Shown here one piece after another: positions 8,719 through 17,619 of a DNA stretch of 64,000 nucleotides. Below the pieces are notes generated by a model. That model had not been told where the DNA came from. It was given only the letters and a program-made list of their open reading frames with translations, and searched no databases. A program made the position numbers and the translations under genes. This DNA is from Rhodospirillaceae bacterium (GTDB lineage: Bacteria; Pseudomonadota; Alphaproteobacteria; Reyranellales; Reyranellaceae): contig WOUR01000011.1 in assembly GCA_009772935.1 (NCBI GenBank), positions 1 through 64,000 of the forward strand. Reading direction: 5' to 3'. How positions within the stretch are numbered: position 1 is the stretch's first letter; each line of letters starts with the position of its first letter.

Positions 8719-9764
8719 ACCTTGAAGTATCGCTGGTACCGCGTCTTGATCTCGTCCGCCGTCTTCTCGACCTCGCTCGGGTCCTCCGGCAGCGTCTTGA
8801 TCGATGCGAGCGCCGGGCGACCAGCCTTGGCCTTCACGAGCTTGTTGGCGGGATACTGGCCGCTCACGTTGACGATGAATTCCTGGCCCTCAGGCGACAT
8901 GATCCAACCGACCAGCAGGCGTGCGGCGTTGGGATTGGGCGACGCCCTGAAGACCGCCATGGGGTTGGAGATCTGCGGCGTCCCCTCGACGGCATGCACG
9001 ACCTCGATCGGCGCGCCGCGTTCCTTGGCCATCCAGAAGAGATAGTCGCTGCCGTCGACGGCGATGGCGCGCTCGCCGGCCTCGATGCGCTTGGGCGGCT
9101 CCGTGGCCGACTGTACCTGCAACACCTTCTGCCTCGAGAGCTTCTCGAAATACTCCCAGCCCAGCGCCTTCGCGAGCTGCTGGGTCGCCGTCATGATCGT
9201 GCCGGAGTAGCCGGGATGCCCCTTCACCAGCTTGCCCGAGTACTTCGGATCGAGCAGATCGACGAAGCCCCTGGGCACGTCTTCGGGCTTCACCAGCTTC
9301 GTGTTGTAGGCGATGGCTGACAGGTGCGTTCGCTGGTTGACGAAGGTCCCATCGGGGTCGCGCTGATCGGCCGGCAGGTTCTCCGCCATGTCCGGCGTCA
9401 GGAACGGCTCCAGCCATCCCTGCCGTTTCCAGACGATGAAATGCGCTGCATCGGAACTGTTGGCCACGTCGACGCGACGGATATTGCTTCCGACTTCCTG
9501 GCCAATGCGGTTGAACAGCCGCTCCGCGCCGGTGCGCTCGACCGCGACCTTGATGCCGGGATACTTCGCCTCGAACGCCTTGGCCATCGGCTCGGCGACC
9601 GAGAGGTCCATCGCCGTGTAATAGGTGACCTTGCCTTCCTTCTTCGCCGCCTCGATCAGCGTCGGTGTGATGGCCTGCGGCGGAGGCGCGGCGGACAGGA
9701 CCCGCGCGCCGAGCGGCGCGAGGACGGTGGACGCCGCGGCGGCGACGAATTGACGACGGCGCAT
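8715..9764 (-). CDS. ABC transporter substrate-binding protein, ferric/polyamine type (paralogue 1)
   Basis: 349 residues with a twin-arginine-like leader (MRRRQFVAAAASTVLAPLGARVLSAA). The mature part opens LIEAAKKEGKVTYYTAMD, typical of the FutA/FbpA-like class (SBP_bac_6/8). It is clearly homologous along its whole length to the protein encoded just upstream (9768-10829): shared AERLFNRIGQE, NSSDAAHFIVWKR, HPGYSGTIMTATQQL, VQSATEPPK and the terminus YFKV. Ligand unknown. Confidence 0.85.
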   Translation of the reverse strand: MRRRQFVAAAASTVLAPLGARVLSAAPPPQAITPTLIEAAKKEGKVTYYTAMDLSVAEPMAKAFEAKYPGIKVAVERTGAERLFNRIGQEVGSNIRRVDVANSSDAAHFIVWKRQGWLEPFLTPDMAENLPADQRDPDGTFVNQRTHLSAIAYNTKLVKPEDVPRGFVDLLDPKYSGKLVKGHPGYSGTIMTATQQLAKALGWEYFEKLSRQKVLQVQSATEPPKRIEAGERAIAVDGSDYLFWMAKERGAPIEVVHAVEGTPQISNPMAVFRASPNPNAARLLVGWIMSPEGQEFIVNVSGQYPANKLVKAKAGRPALASIKTLPEDPSEVEKTADEIKTRYQRYFKV

Positions 9765-9767
9765 GGG

Positions 9768-10829
9768 CTACACCTTGAAGTATTTGACGTACTGAGCCTT
9801 GATCGCGTCGGCCTGATCGGCAACGACGTTCGCTTCTTCCTTCAGCATCTTGATGTCGGAGAACTTCTTCATGTCGGCGCGATCCACGGCCTGGGGATGC
9901 GCCGAGCGCAGGGCGCCGACGTCGATATTCAGCTGCTGCGCCTCGCGCGTCATCGACCAGGCCTGGAACAGCCTCGCCGCATTGCGATTCGGCGCGTTGG
10001 CCATCACCGCGGATGGCCCGGTGATCAGCGGCGTGCCCTCGCTGGCGTAGACGATCTCGACGGGTTCGCCCCGCGCCTTCAACTCAGCAGCAACGTATTC
10101 GCCGCCATCGGCCATCACCGCACGCTCGCCCTGCGCCAGCTTCTTGGGCGGCTCGGTCGCCGACTGGACCTGCATGACTTTCTGCTTCGCCAGTTTCTCG
10201 AACCACGCCCAGCCGAGGTCACGGCTGAGCTGCTGGGTTGCCGTCATGATGGTGCCGCTGTAGCCCGGATGCGCCTTGACGATCTTGCCCGACCATTTCG
10301 GGTCGAGCAGATCGGCATAGGATTTCGGCGCATCCTCGGCCTTCACCAGCCTGGTGTTGTAGGCGATCGGGCAGAGCGTGATCCGCCACGAGGCGAACAT
10401 GCCGTCCGGGTCCTTGTGCGCCGCCGGGAAATATTGCGCGACATCCTCAGGGACGAAGGGCGCCAGCATCCTGGCCCGTTTCCACACGATGAGATGCGCA
10501 GCGTCGGAGCTGTTCACGACATCGCAGTTGTAGATCCTGTTCTGGAACTCCTGCCCGATGCGCTGGAAGTTGCGCTCCGCGCCCGAGCGCTCCACCTTCA
10601 TCGTGATCCCGGGATACCTAGCCTCGAAGGCCTTGGCGACCTTCTCGGCGAGTGCCAGGTCGACCGACGTGTACCAGGAGAACTTGCCTTCCTTCTTCGC
10701 CGCCTCGATCAGCGCCGGCGTGATCTTGGTGGGCTCCGGCGGCGCGGCGCGCACTGGCGTGATGAACGACCCGGCGGCCGTCGCCGTCGAGGCGGCAAGC
10801 ACATGGCGTCGCGTCAGCTTCCTCGTCAT
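9768..10829 (-). CDS. ABC transporter substrate-binding protein, ferric/polyamine type (paralogue 2)
   Basis: 353 residues from the ATG at 10829. This start lies 2 bp after the ATPase stop and opens a Tat-like leader (MTRKLTRRHVLAASTATAAGSFITPVRAAP). The receptor is a paralogue of the next gene, with the same AAKKEGKFSWYTSVDLALAE opening and YFKV end. Two receptors feeding one permease may bind related ligands. The gap between the two receptor genes is 3 bp. Confidence 0.85.
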   Translation of the reverse strand: MTRKLTRRHVLAASTATAAGSFITPVRAAPPEPTKITPALIEAAKKEGKFSWYTSVDLALAEKVAKAFEARYPGITMKVERSGAERNFQRIGQEFQNRIYNCDVVNSSDAAHLIVWKRARMLAPFVPEDVAQYFPAAHKDPDGMFASWRITLCPIAYNTRLVKAEDAPKSYADLLDPKWSGKIVKAHPGYSGTIMTATQQLSRDLGWAWFEKLAKQKVMQVQSATEPPKKLAQGERAVMADGGEYVAAELKARGEPVEIVYASEGTPLITGPSAVMANAPNRNAARLFQAWSMTREAQQLNIDVGALRSAHPQAVDRADMKKFSDIKMLKEEANVVADQADAIKAQYVKYFKV

Positions 10830-10831
10830 GG

Positions 10832-11899
10832 TCACTCCTCCGCCAATGCCCGGCACTGTTCCGCCGGCAAGTGCAGCCAGACCGACTGGCCCGGCGTGAT
10901 GTTCTGGCCGGGCGGTGTCGTCACGCGCAGCTCGGTCCCATCGTCCAGCGTCACCGTGTAGTCGCGCGTCGCGCCCAGGAAGACCTGCCGGGTGACCACG
11001 CCGCGGAGGCGATTCTCCGTCTCCGCGGATGGCGATTGGAGTCCCAAGCCGATCTCGTGCTGGCGCACGGAAACGGCAACGGACCGGCCGGCGACCAGCG
11101 TCCGCCCGGTCGTCCGCAACACGCCGCCGGCGACCGAGACGCGGCTCTCATCGAGCGCCGTCGCGCCGAGCACGTTCGATCCGCCGATGAAGCGCGCGAC
11201 GAATTCCGAGCGCGGTCGCCCATAGATCTCTTCGGGCGGTCCCAACTGCTCCACCCGGCCCTTGTTCATGACGGCGATCAGGTCGGCCGTGGTCATGGCC
11301 TCGGCCTGGTCGTGGGTCACATAGACCGTCGTGTAGCGATACTGGTCATGCAGACGACGGATCTCGAACCGCATCTCCTCACGCAGGTTGGCGTCGAGGT
11401 TGGACAGCGGTTCGTCGAGCAGCAGCGTCTCGGGCTCCACGACCAGCGCCCGCGCCAGCGACACGCGCTGCTGCTGGCCGCCCGACAGTTCCCCGGGATA
11501 GCGCTCGGCCAGCGCCTCGAGGCGCGCGGTCGAGAGGATGGCCTTCAGCTTGCTTTCGATGGTGGCGCGGTCGAGCTTCCGGATCTTGAGCCCGTAGGCC
11601 ACGTTTTCCGCCACGGTCATGTGCGGCCACAGCGCGTAGCTCTGGAAGATCATCGACATCTTGCGGCCTTCGGGCGGCACGGTGCGCGACGATGAGGACA
11701 GGACCTTGCCGCCCACTTGGATTTCGCCAGACGAAGGCTCGATGAAGCCGGCGATCAGGCGCAGCGTGGTGGTCTTCCCACACCCCGACGGGCCCAGCAG
11801 GCAGACGAGCTGGCCATGTTCCACGCGCAGCGAAACGTCGTCGACAGCGACGGCAGCGCCGTAGTGCTTGGAAAGGCCCTTCAGTTCGACTGAGGCCAC
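10832..11899 (-). CDS. ABC transporter ATP-binding protein, FbpC/PotA-like
   Basis: 355 residues. Walker A GPSGCGKTT (36-44), Q-loop in MIFQSYALWPHM, signature LSGGQQQR, Walker B LLLDEPLSNLDA and switch His in YVTHDQAEA are all present, so it should be a working ATPase. A C-terminal TOBE-like domain (about 260-355) places it in the CUT1/FbpC/PotA group. First gene of the operon running down to 7039. The 81-bp gap to the crotonase-like gene at 11981 holds divergent promoters. Confidence 0.9.
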   Translation of the reverse strand: MASVELKGLSKHYGAAVAVDDVSLRVEHGQLVCLLGPSGCGKTTTLRLIAGFIEPSSGEIQVGGKVLSSSSRTVPPEGRKMSMIFQSYALWPHMTVAENVAYGLKIRKLDRATIESKLKAILSTARLEALAERYPGELSGGQQQRVSLARALVVEPETLLLDEPLSNLDANLREEMRFEIRRLHDQYRYTTVYVTHDQAEAMTTADLIAVMNKGRVEQLGPPEEIYGRPRSEFVARFIGGSNVLGATALDESRVSVAGGVLRTTGRTLVAGRSVAVSVRQHEIGLGLQSPSAETENRLRGVVTRQVFLGATRDYTVTLDDGTELRVTTPPGQNITPGQSVWLHLPAEQCRALAEE

Positions 11900-11980
11900 G
11901 GTTCCTCCCGGTTGGTTCGCACCTTATTCAAATCGGTCGACGCAGGCTATATTCCCCGCCTCATTGGAAGGATTGCCGGT

Positions 11981-12769
11981 ATGCAGGAACAGAAAATCAT
12001 TGGTCGCCGCGACGGCGCCGTGGGCCATGTCGTCTTCAACAACCCGGCGAAGCTCAATGCAGTCTCGCTCGACATGTGGGACGGCTTCGTCGGCATCCTG
12101 AAGGACTTCGCCCAGGACCCGGAAATCCGTTGCCTCGTCGTCAGCGGCTCGGGCGGCAAGGCCTTCGTGTCCGGCGCCGACATCTCGAAGTTCGAAAGCG
12201 AACGCGCCAACGCCGAGGCGCAGGTCCGCTACGACGCCATCTCCAAGGAAGGCTACGAGGCGCTCTACGACTTCCCCAAGCCGACCATCGCCAAGATCAC
12301 CGGCTACTGCATCGGCGGCGGCATGAACCTCGCGGCCTGCTGCGACCTGCGCTACTGCAACGAAGGCGCCCGCTTCGGCGTGCCGGCCGCCAAGCTCGGC
12401 CTCGGCTACGGCTTCCTCCGCATCGAGCGCTTCTCGCGCATCGTCGGACTGCCGCGCGCCATGGAATTCCTGTTCACCGCCAAGCAGTATTCCTCGAAGG
12501 AAGCCTACGACATGGGCCTGGTGCACGGCGTCGCCGCGGATGCCGAGCTGGACGCCATGGTCGACGGCATCACCGGCGCCATCGCGCAGAACGCGCCGCT
12601 GACGATCGCGCTCGCCAAGGCCGCGGCGCGCGAGATCGCCAAGCCCGAATCGAAGCAGGACCACGCCAGGCTCGACCGGATGGCCGAGGCCTGTTTCGAC
12701 AGCGAAGACTTCAAGGAAGGCCGCCGCGCCTTCATGGAGAAGCGTAAGCCGGTCTTCAAGGGCCGCTGA
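11981..12769 (+). CDS. Crotonase (enoyl-CoA hydratase) superfamily protein lacking both hydratase glutamates
   Basis: 262 residues from the ATG at 11981, preceded by GGAAGG; the in-frame start at 11912 has no such site. The crotonase fold is clear: LNAVSLDMW, oxyanion-hole segments SGSGGKAFVSGADISKF and IGGGMNLAACCDLRY. The two acid/base Glu of enoyl-CoA hydratase fall on N116 (GGGMNLA for the usual GGGCELA) and A126 (PAAKLG for PEI.LG). It is therefore probably not a simple hydratase. Followed after 20 bp by a CoA-transferase, so it likely handles the same acyl-CoA. Confidence 0.85.
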   Translation: MQEQKIIGRRDGAVGHVVFNNPAKLNAVSLDMWDGFVGILKDFAQDPEIRCLVVSGSGGKAFVSGADISKFESERANAEAQVRYDAISKEGYEALYDFPKPTIAKITGYCIGGGMNLAACCDLRYCNEGARFGVPAAKLGLGYGFLRIERFSRIVGLPRAMEFLFTAKQYSSKEAYDMGLVHGVAADAELDAMVDGITGAIAQNAPLTIALAKAAAREIAKPESKQDHARLDRMAEACFDSEDFKEGRRAFMEKRKPVFKGR

Positions 12770-12789
12770 GCAAAAGGGAGGAAACGCCG

Positions 12790-13986
12790 ATGACCGCCCT
12801 GCCCCTCTCCCACCTCACCGTCCTCGATCTCACGGCGCACCGCGCCGGCCCGACTGCCGTGCGCCAGCTCGCCGACTGGGGCGCGCACGTCATCAAAATC
12901 GAGCCGCCCCCGCCGCCGTCCGAGGGCGGCAAGAACAACGATTCGATGGGCGGGGCGCGCCACGGCTTCGACTTCCAGAATCTGCACCGCAACAAGAAGT
13001 CGATGACGCTCAACCTCAAGAGCCCCGTGGGCCATGCGATCTTCATGAAGCTCGCGGAAAAGGCCGACGTCATCGTCGAGAACTACCGCTCCGACGTGAA
13101 GCATCGCCTCAAGGTCGACTACGACACGGTGGCGAAGATCAACCCGCGCATCATCTACGGCTCGATCGCGGGCTTCGGCCAGAGCGGCCCGGATGCCGCG
13201 CGCCCCGGCGTCGACCAGATCGCCCAGGGCATGGGCGGGCTGATGTCGATCACCGGCGAGCCCGGCCGCGGCCCGATGCGGGTCGGCATTCCCATCGCCG
13301 ACCTCACCTCGGGTCTCCTGCTCGCCCAGGCGATCATGCTGGCGCTGTACACGCGCGAGCGCACCGGCAAGGGCCAATGGGTCCATACCTCGCTGATCGA
13401 GGCGCAGATCTTCATGCTCGACTTCCAGGCCTCGCGCTGGCTGATGAAAGGCGAGGTGCCGAAGCAGGCCGGCAACGACCATCCGACCAGCATCCCGACC
13501 GGCGTCTTCCCGACCAGCGACGGCTACATCAACATCGCCGCCGCCGGCGACAAGATGTGGAAGCGCGCGGCGCTGGCGCTGGGCGCCCAGGCGCTGATCG
13601 AGCATCCCGAGCACGCCACGCCGGCGCTGCGGTCACAGAACCGCAAGGCGCTGAACGAGCGGCTGGCCGAGGTGACCAAGACCAACACCAGCGCCCACTG
13701 GATCGAATCCCTGAACAAGGCCGGCGTCCCCTGCGGCCCGATCAACACGATCGACAAGACTTTCGCCGAACCGCAGGTCCAGCATCTCGGCATCGCCCGC
13801 CCGGTCAACCACCCCATGCTGGGCGAGATCAAGGTGGTCGGCCAGCCCATCAACCTCTCGGACTACCCGCAACCCAAGGCGCTCAACCCGACGCCCGACC
13901 TCGGCCAGCACACGGACGAAGTGCTGACCGGTCTCGGCTACGACGCGAAGGCCATCGCCGGCTTCAAATCGGGCGGCGCAGTCTAG
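12790..13986 (+). CDS. CaiB/BaiF family III CoA-transferase
   Basis: 398 residues with a strong ribosome-binding site (GGGAGGAAA). Typical family features: LTVLDLT at the N-terminus, HVIKIEPP, NLHRNKKSMTLNLK, VIVENYRSDVKHRL, YGSIAGFGQSGP, and the expected catalytic Asp in VGIPIADLTSGL. The enzyme moves CoA between carboxylic acids through an aspartyl-CoA mixed anhydride. Substrate unknown. The 3' end overlaps the convergent hydrolase by 4 bases. Probably co-transcribed with the crotonase-like gene. Confidence 0.85.
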   Translation: MTALPLSHLTVLDLTAHRAGPTAVRQLADWGAHVIKIEPPPPPSEGGKNNDSMGGARHGFDFQNLHRNKKSMTLNLKSPVGHAIFMKLAEKADVIVENYRSDVKHRLKVDYDTVAKINPRIIYGSIAGFGQSGPDAARPGVDQIAQGMGGLMSITGEPGRGPMRVGIPIADLTSGLLLAQAIMLALYTRERTGKGQWVHTSLIEAQIFMLDFQASRWLMKGEVPKQAGNDHPTSIPTGVFPTSDGYINIAAAGDKMWKRAALALGAQALIEHPEHATPALRSQNRKALNERLAEVTKTNTSAHWIESLNKAGVPCGPINTIDKTFAEPQVQHLGIARPVNHPMLGEIKVVGQPINLSDYPQPKALNPTPDLGQHTDEVLTGLGYDAKAIAGFKSGGAV

Positions 13987-14783
13987 CGCCTCAGGAACCC
14001 GCGCAGCGCCCGGAGGAAATCTTCCGGGCGCTCGATCTGCGGCAGGTGGCCGGCTTCCGGGATCGTCACCAACCGCGATTGCTCCAGGGACAGCCGCATC
14101 TTTCGCGCACCGTTCTTGTCGAGCACCGGCGAGCGGTCGGCTTCCCCAAAGATCAGCAGGACCGATCCCTTCGGTGGTGGTGCGGCTTCCTCGCCGGACA
14201 GCAGGAAGTCCAGGACGCGGTCGGCGTCGGAGACGGTGAAATTCTCCAGTGTCCGGGCGATCTCCAGCGGCACCTTGGAGCGATCATGGAACGCGAGCGG
14301 CAGGACCTCGGGTCCGAAATGCAGGCGCTGCAGGTTGTCGCGGGCCAACCGACGGATCGGTGTCCTGCCGGCGAGCCAGCGCAGCATCTTCGAATAGACC
14401 GGCGGCTGGTAGCCGTTCACCAGCACGAGGCGCGTGCAGCGTTCGCGGTACCGGCCGGCGAAGCACCAGGCAACGGTCGCGCCAAACGAGTTGCCGACGA
14501 GGGTAGCGCGTTCGATGCCCATTGCGGTGAGCAGCTCGGCGAGCCACTCGGCATAGGTGCCGAAGCTCGGCAGACCCTCGGGCGAATGCACGAGCGGCAA
14601 TTCCGGCGCGACGACGAGATGCGTGCGTTCGAGGTCGTCGGTCACGGTCGACCAGTAGGCTTCCGCGCCCGCCCAGCCGCCGTGGAGCAGCACGATTGCC
14701 TCACCGGTGCCGCCGGTCCAGACTCGCGCCGGGCGCTGTCCGAGCAAGATTGTCTTCAGCTCCACGTCACGCCCTCTGAACAT
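13983..14783 (-). CDS. Alpha/beta hydrolase
   Basis: 266 residues from the ATG at 14783; an upstream in-frame ATG at 14885 would overlap the divergent SDR gene, so the shorter form is preferred. The fold markers are HGGWAGAEAYW (oxyanion hole), the nucleophile elbow GNSFG, the acid in LIFGEADRSPV and the His in PEAGHLPQIE, giving a complete Ser-Asp-His triad. Likely an esterase or C-C hydrolase; substrate unknown. No signal peptide, so cytoplasmic. Confidence 0.8.
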   Translation of the reverse strand: MFRGRDVELKTILLGQRPARVWTGGTGEAIVLLHGGWAGAEAYWSTVTDDLERTHLVVAPELPLVHSPEGLPSFGTYAEWLAELLTAMGIERATLVGNSFGATVAWCFAGRYRERCTRLVLVNGYQPPVYSKMLRWLAGRTPIRRLARDNLQRLHFGPEVLPLAFHDRSKVPLEIARTLENFTVSDADRVLDFLLSGEEAAPPPKGSVLLIFGEADRSPVLDKNGARKMRLSLEQSRLVTIPEAGHLPQIERPEDFLRALRGFLRR

Positions 14784-14802
14784 ATGACGCGGGAGATATA
14801 GA

Positions 14803-15549
14803 ATGGCCACGACGCGGAGAACAGCTTTGGTGACCGGTGCCGGCCGCAACATCGGCCGGGCCTGTGTGCTGCAGCTTGCCCGCATGGGCTACGACGTCGT
14901 GATCAACGGCTCGTCCGACCGCAAGGCCTGCGAGTCCGTGGCGAAGGAAGCCGCCGCTCTCGGCGTCGAGGCGCTGGTCGTCATGGCCGATGTCGGCAGC
15001 CCGGCGGAATGCCGGCGCATGGCCCAGGAGGCGATCGCCAAGTTCGGATCGGTCGACGTGCTGGTGAACAATGCGGCGCTGCGGCCGGCCAAACCCTTCC
15101 TCGAGATGAGCGAGGCCGACTGGCGGCGCGTCATCTCGGTCGATCTCGACGCCGCCGTGTGGCTGTCGCAGGCCTGCCTGCCCGGCATGGTGAAGAAGGG
15201 CTGGGGCCGCATCGTCAACTTCACCGGCATGAATGCGATGCACGGCTATGCCGGCCGCGCCCCGGTCTCGGTCGCCAAGCACGGTGTCTGGGGACTCACC
15301 AAGGCGCTGGGCAAGGAATTCGGGCCCAAGGGCATCACCGTCAACGCCATCTCGCCCGGCCCGATCTCGGCCGATGTCGAGGATGACGATGAGTCGAACC
15401 ACCACCGCCTCGAGACCATGGCCAAGGTCCCGCTCGGCCGCATGGGCACGCCCGCCGAGATCGGCTCGGTGCTCGGCCTGCTGGTCTCCGATGGCGGTGC
15501 CTACGTGAACTGCCAGATGCTGCAGGTGAACGGCGGCGGTCAGACCTGA
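14803..15549 (+). CDS. Short-chain dehydrogenase/reductase-like protein with substituted catalytic Ser and Tyr
   Basis: 248 residues. The Rossmann cofactor motif (VTGAGRNIGRA, about 10-20) and NNAA (89-92) are intact, as is the NAISPGPI segment. The catalytic YxxxK reads V155-S-V-A-K159, so Tyr is replaced by Val, and the expected Ser position is Thr141/Gly142 (NFTGMNAMHGY). Lys159 and the NNAA Asn remain. It may bind NAD(P) yet be a poor oxidoreductase, or use a different acid. Divergent from the hydrolase with a 19-bp gap. Confidence 0.85.
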   Translation: MATTRRTALVTGAGRNIGRACVLQLARMGYDVVINGSSDRKACESVAKEAAALGVEALVVMADVGSPAECRRMAQEAIAKFGSVDVLVNNAALRPAKPFLEMSEADWRRVISVDLDAAVWLSQACLPGMVKKGWGRIVNFTGMNAMHGYAGRAPVSVAKHGVWGLTKALGKEFGPKGITVNAISPGPISADVEDDDESNHHRLETMAKVPLGRMGTPAEIGSVLGLLVSDGGAYVNCQMLQVNGGGQT

Positions 15550-15563
15550 CTCAATTTCAGGCT

Positions 15564-15587
15564 CCTCTCCCCCTAACGGGGGCGAGG
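15564..15587. terminator. GC-rich hairpin between convergent genes
   Basis: CCTC-T-CCCCC, loop TAAC, GGGGG-C-GAGG forms a 10-bp hairpin with one symmetric mismatch between the SDR-like gene (+) and the TctC gene (-). There is no T-tract on either side, so termination is inferred from position only. Confidence 0.45.
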
Positions 15588-15601
15588 AACATGAGGGATG
15601 T

Positions 15602-16588
15602 CTACTCCATCGGAAGGCCGGTGGTGCGGGCGATGGCGCTCCAGCGTTCGACCTCGGCCTTCACGAAATCGCCGAAGGCCTGGCGGCTTTCGAGGTCGAT
15701 GCGGGCGCCCTGCTCGGCCCAGATCCGCTTGATGTCGGGTTCGGCGAGCGCCGACTGCACTGCGGCGTGCAGGGCGTCGAGCGCGACGGCAGGCGTCTTC
15801 ATGGGCGCAAACAGGCCGTACCAGGTGCTGACGTCGAAATCCTTCACGCCCGCTTCGGCGAAGGTCGGCACCTCGGGCAGCACGCCCTCGCGCTGAGTGG
15901 TCGCGACGGCGAGCGCGCGAAGCTTGCCGGACTGCACGTAAGACGCAACGGTGCTCAGCGGCTGGAAGGTGGCGTCGAGCTGGCCGGCCAGCAGGTCCTG
16001 GAGCGCCGGGCCGCCGCCGCGATAGGGCACGTGCGTCAGCCTGATGCCGGTGCGCCGTTGCAGCAGCTCGATGGCGAGATGCGGCATGGTGCCGAGGCCC
16101 GAGGAGCCGATGTTGATCGAGTCGGGCGCCTTGCGCGCCGCGGCGAGGAAGGCCCCGAGATCCTTGACGTCGAGCTTGGCCGGATTGACCACCAGTCCGA
16201 CGGGGACCCTGGCGATGTTGCTCACCGGTGCGAAGTCGCGCAGCAGGTCGAAGCCCGACTCGGGGTAGACGACCGTGGCGAAGGACTGGGCGCTGTTGGC
16301 GACCAGGAGGGTGCAGCCGTCGGGACGCGCCCGCGCCACCACCATGCCGCCCAATGTGCCGCCCGCGCCGCTGCGATTCTCAACCACGACTGGCTGGCCG
16401 AAGCGCTGGCTGACATGGGCCGCGACGGGACGCGCGAAAGTGTCGTTCGAACCGCCGGGCGGGAATGGCACGATCCAGTTCATGGCCCGTGGCGGACGCC
16501 ATTGCTGGGCATGGACCGATCCTGACGCGCCTACGGCCAGCAGGCCGCCCAGGGCGGCCCGGCGAGAAAGAGACCGCAAGACCGTCAT
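15602..16588 (-). CDS. TctC (Bug) family periplasmic solute receptor 1
   Basis: 328 residues from the ATG at 16588, opening a signal peptide (MTVLRSLSRRAALGGLLAVGASGSVHAQ). Family landmarks: MNWIVPFPPGGSNDTFARP near the N-terminus, VENRSGAGGTLGG, VPYRGGGPALQDLLAGQ. These receptors bind carboxylates for tripartite tricarboxylate transporters. No TctA or TctB is in the window. It starts 4 bp after the next TctC gene ends, so the two are co-transcribed. Confidence 0.85.
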   Translation of the reverse strand: MTVLRSLSRRAALGGLLAVGASGSVHAQQWRPPRAMNWIVPFPPGGSNDTFARPVAAHVSQRFGQPVVVENRSGAGGTLGGMVVARARPDGCTLLVANSAQSFATVVYPESGFDLLRDFAPVSNIARVPVGLVVNPAKLDVKDLGAFLAAARKAPDSINIGSSGLGTMPHLAIELLQRRTGIRLTHVPYRGGGPALQDLLAGQLDATFQPLSTVASYVQSGKLRALAVATTQREGVLPEVPTFAEAGVKDFDVSTWYGLFAPMKTPAVALDALHAAVQSALAEPDIKRIWAEQGARIDLESRQAFGDFVKAEVERWSAIARTTGLPME

Positions 16589-16592
16589 CGGT

Positions 16593-17573
16593 TCACTCCA
16601 TCTGGACGTTGGCGGCCTTGGCGATGCGGGTCCACCGCTCGACCTCGCGGCCGATGAAGTTCGCGAAGTCGGCGCGGCTTTCGAGCTCGACCTTGGCCCC
16701 ATGCTGCGCCCACAGCCGCTTCACCTCGTCGGAGCCCAGCGCGCGCTGTACGGCGGCATGGACGCGATCGAGCACGACATCGGGTGTGCGGATCGGCGCG
16801 AACAGGCCGAACCAGGTGGTCATGCGGAAGTCGGCCAAGCCGGCCTCGTGAGCCGTCGGCACGTCGGGCAGCTGCGTGTCGCGGCGCCGGTTGATGACGG
16901 CGAGCGCGCGCAGCTTTCCCGACCGGACAGCGCCCGCCACCGCGCTGACCAGCACGAAGGCGGCGGCGATCTGGCCGGCCAGCAGATCCTGCAGCATCGG
17001 CGCCCCGCCGCGATAGGGAATGTGTGTGAGCTTGACGTCGGCGCGGCCCTCGAACAGCCCGATGGCGAGATGGGTCACGGTGCCCAGGCCGGCCGAGCCG
17101 ATGTCGATGCTGCCCGGCTTCTTCCGTGCCATCTCGATGAAGGCTTCGAGATTGGCGGCATCGATGCGCGCCGGATTGATCACCAGCGCATAGGGCACGC
17201 GACCGAAGGCGGCGATCGGCGCGAAGTCGCGCAGGAAGTCGAAACCGGCGCGCGGATAGATGGTCGGCGCATAGACGAGGCCGGTGTCGCCCACCAGCAT
17301 CGTGTAGCCGTCCGGTGCGGCTCGCGCCGCGACGGCGGTGCCGACGGTGCCACCGGCGCCGCTGCGATTGTCGATCACCACGGATTCGCCGATCGCCTCG
17401 GCGACCCGCGCCGCGATGGGGCGCGAAAACATGTCGGAGCCGCCACCGGCCGGGAACGGCACGATCCAGGATACGGTGCGGGTGGGCCAGTCGCTGGCCC
17501 GCGCCGGGACCATCGGCCCGGCGCCGGCCGCCATCAATCCCCCCAGCAAGCTCCGCCGCGCGATCCCGCTCAT
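16593..17573 (-). CDS. TctC (Bug) family periplasmic solute receptor 2
   Basis: 326 residues with a Tat-like leader (MSGIARRSLLGGLMAAGAGP). Shares VSWIVPFPAGGGSDMFSRPIAARV, DNRSGAGGTVGTAV and IPYRGGAPMLQDLLAGQ with receptor 1, of which it is a close paralogue. Upstream gene of a two-gene unit. Ligand unknown; carboxylates are usual. Confidence 0.85.
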   Translation of the reverse strand: MSGIARRSLLGGLMAAGAGPMVPARASDWPTRTVSWIVPFPAGGGSDMFSRPIAARVAEAIGESVVIDNRSGAGGTVGTAVAARAAPDGYTMLVGDTGLVYAPTIYPRAGFDFLRDFAPIAAFGRVPYALVINPARIDAANLEAFIEMARKKPGSIDIGSAGLGTVTHLAIGLFEGRADVKLTHIPYRGGAPMLQDLLAGQIAAAFVLVSAVAGAVRSGKLRALAVINRRRDTQLPDVPTAHEAGLADFRMTTWFGLFAPIRTPDVVLDRVHAAVQRALGSDEVKRLWAQHGAKVELESRADFANFIGREVERWTRIAKAANVQME

Positions 17574-17619
17574 TCGGCCGGGAGCTTAGCGTCCGGCCGC
17601 GGCGGCGCAATACCGCGTC

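Noticed and set aside
9324..10961. Plus-strand open frame opposite the two tandem binding proteins
   Set aside because: Its internal repetition only mirrors the duplication of the real genes on the minus strand; no domain seen.
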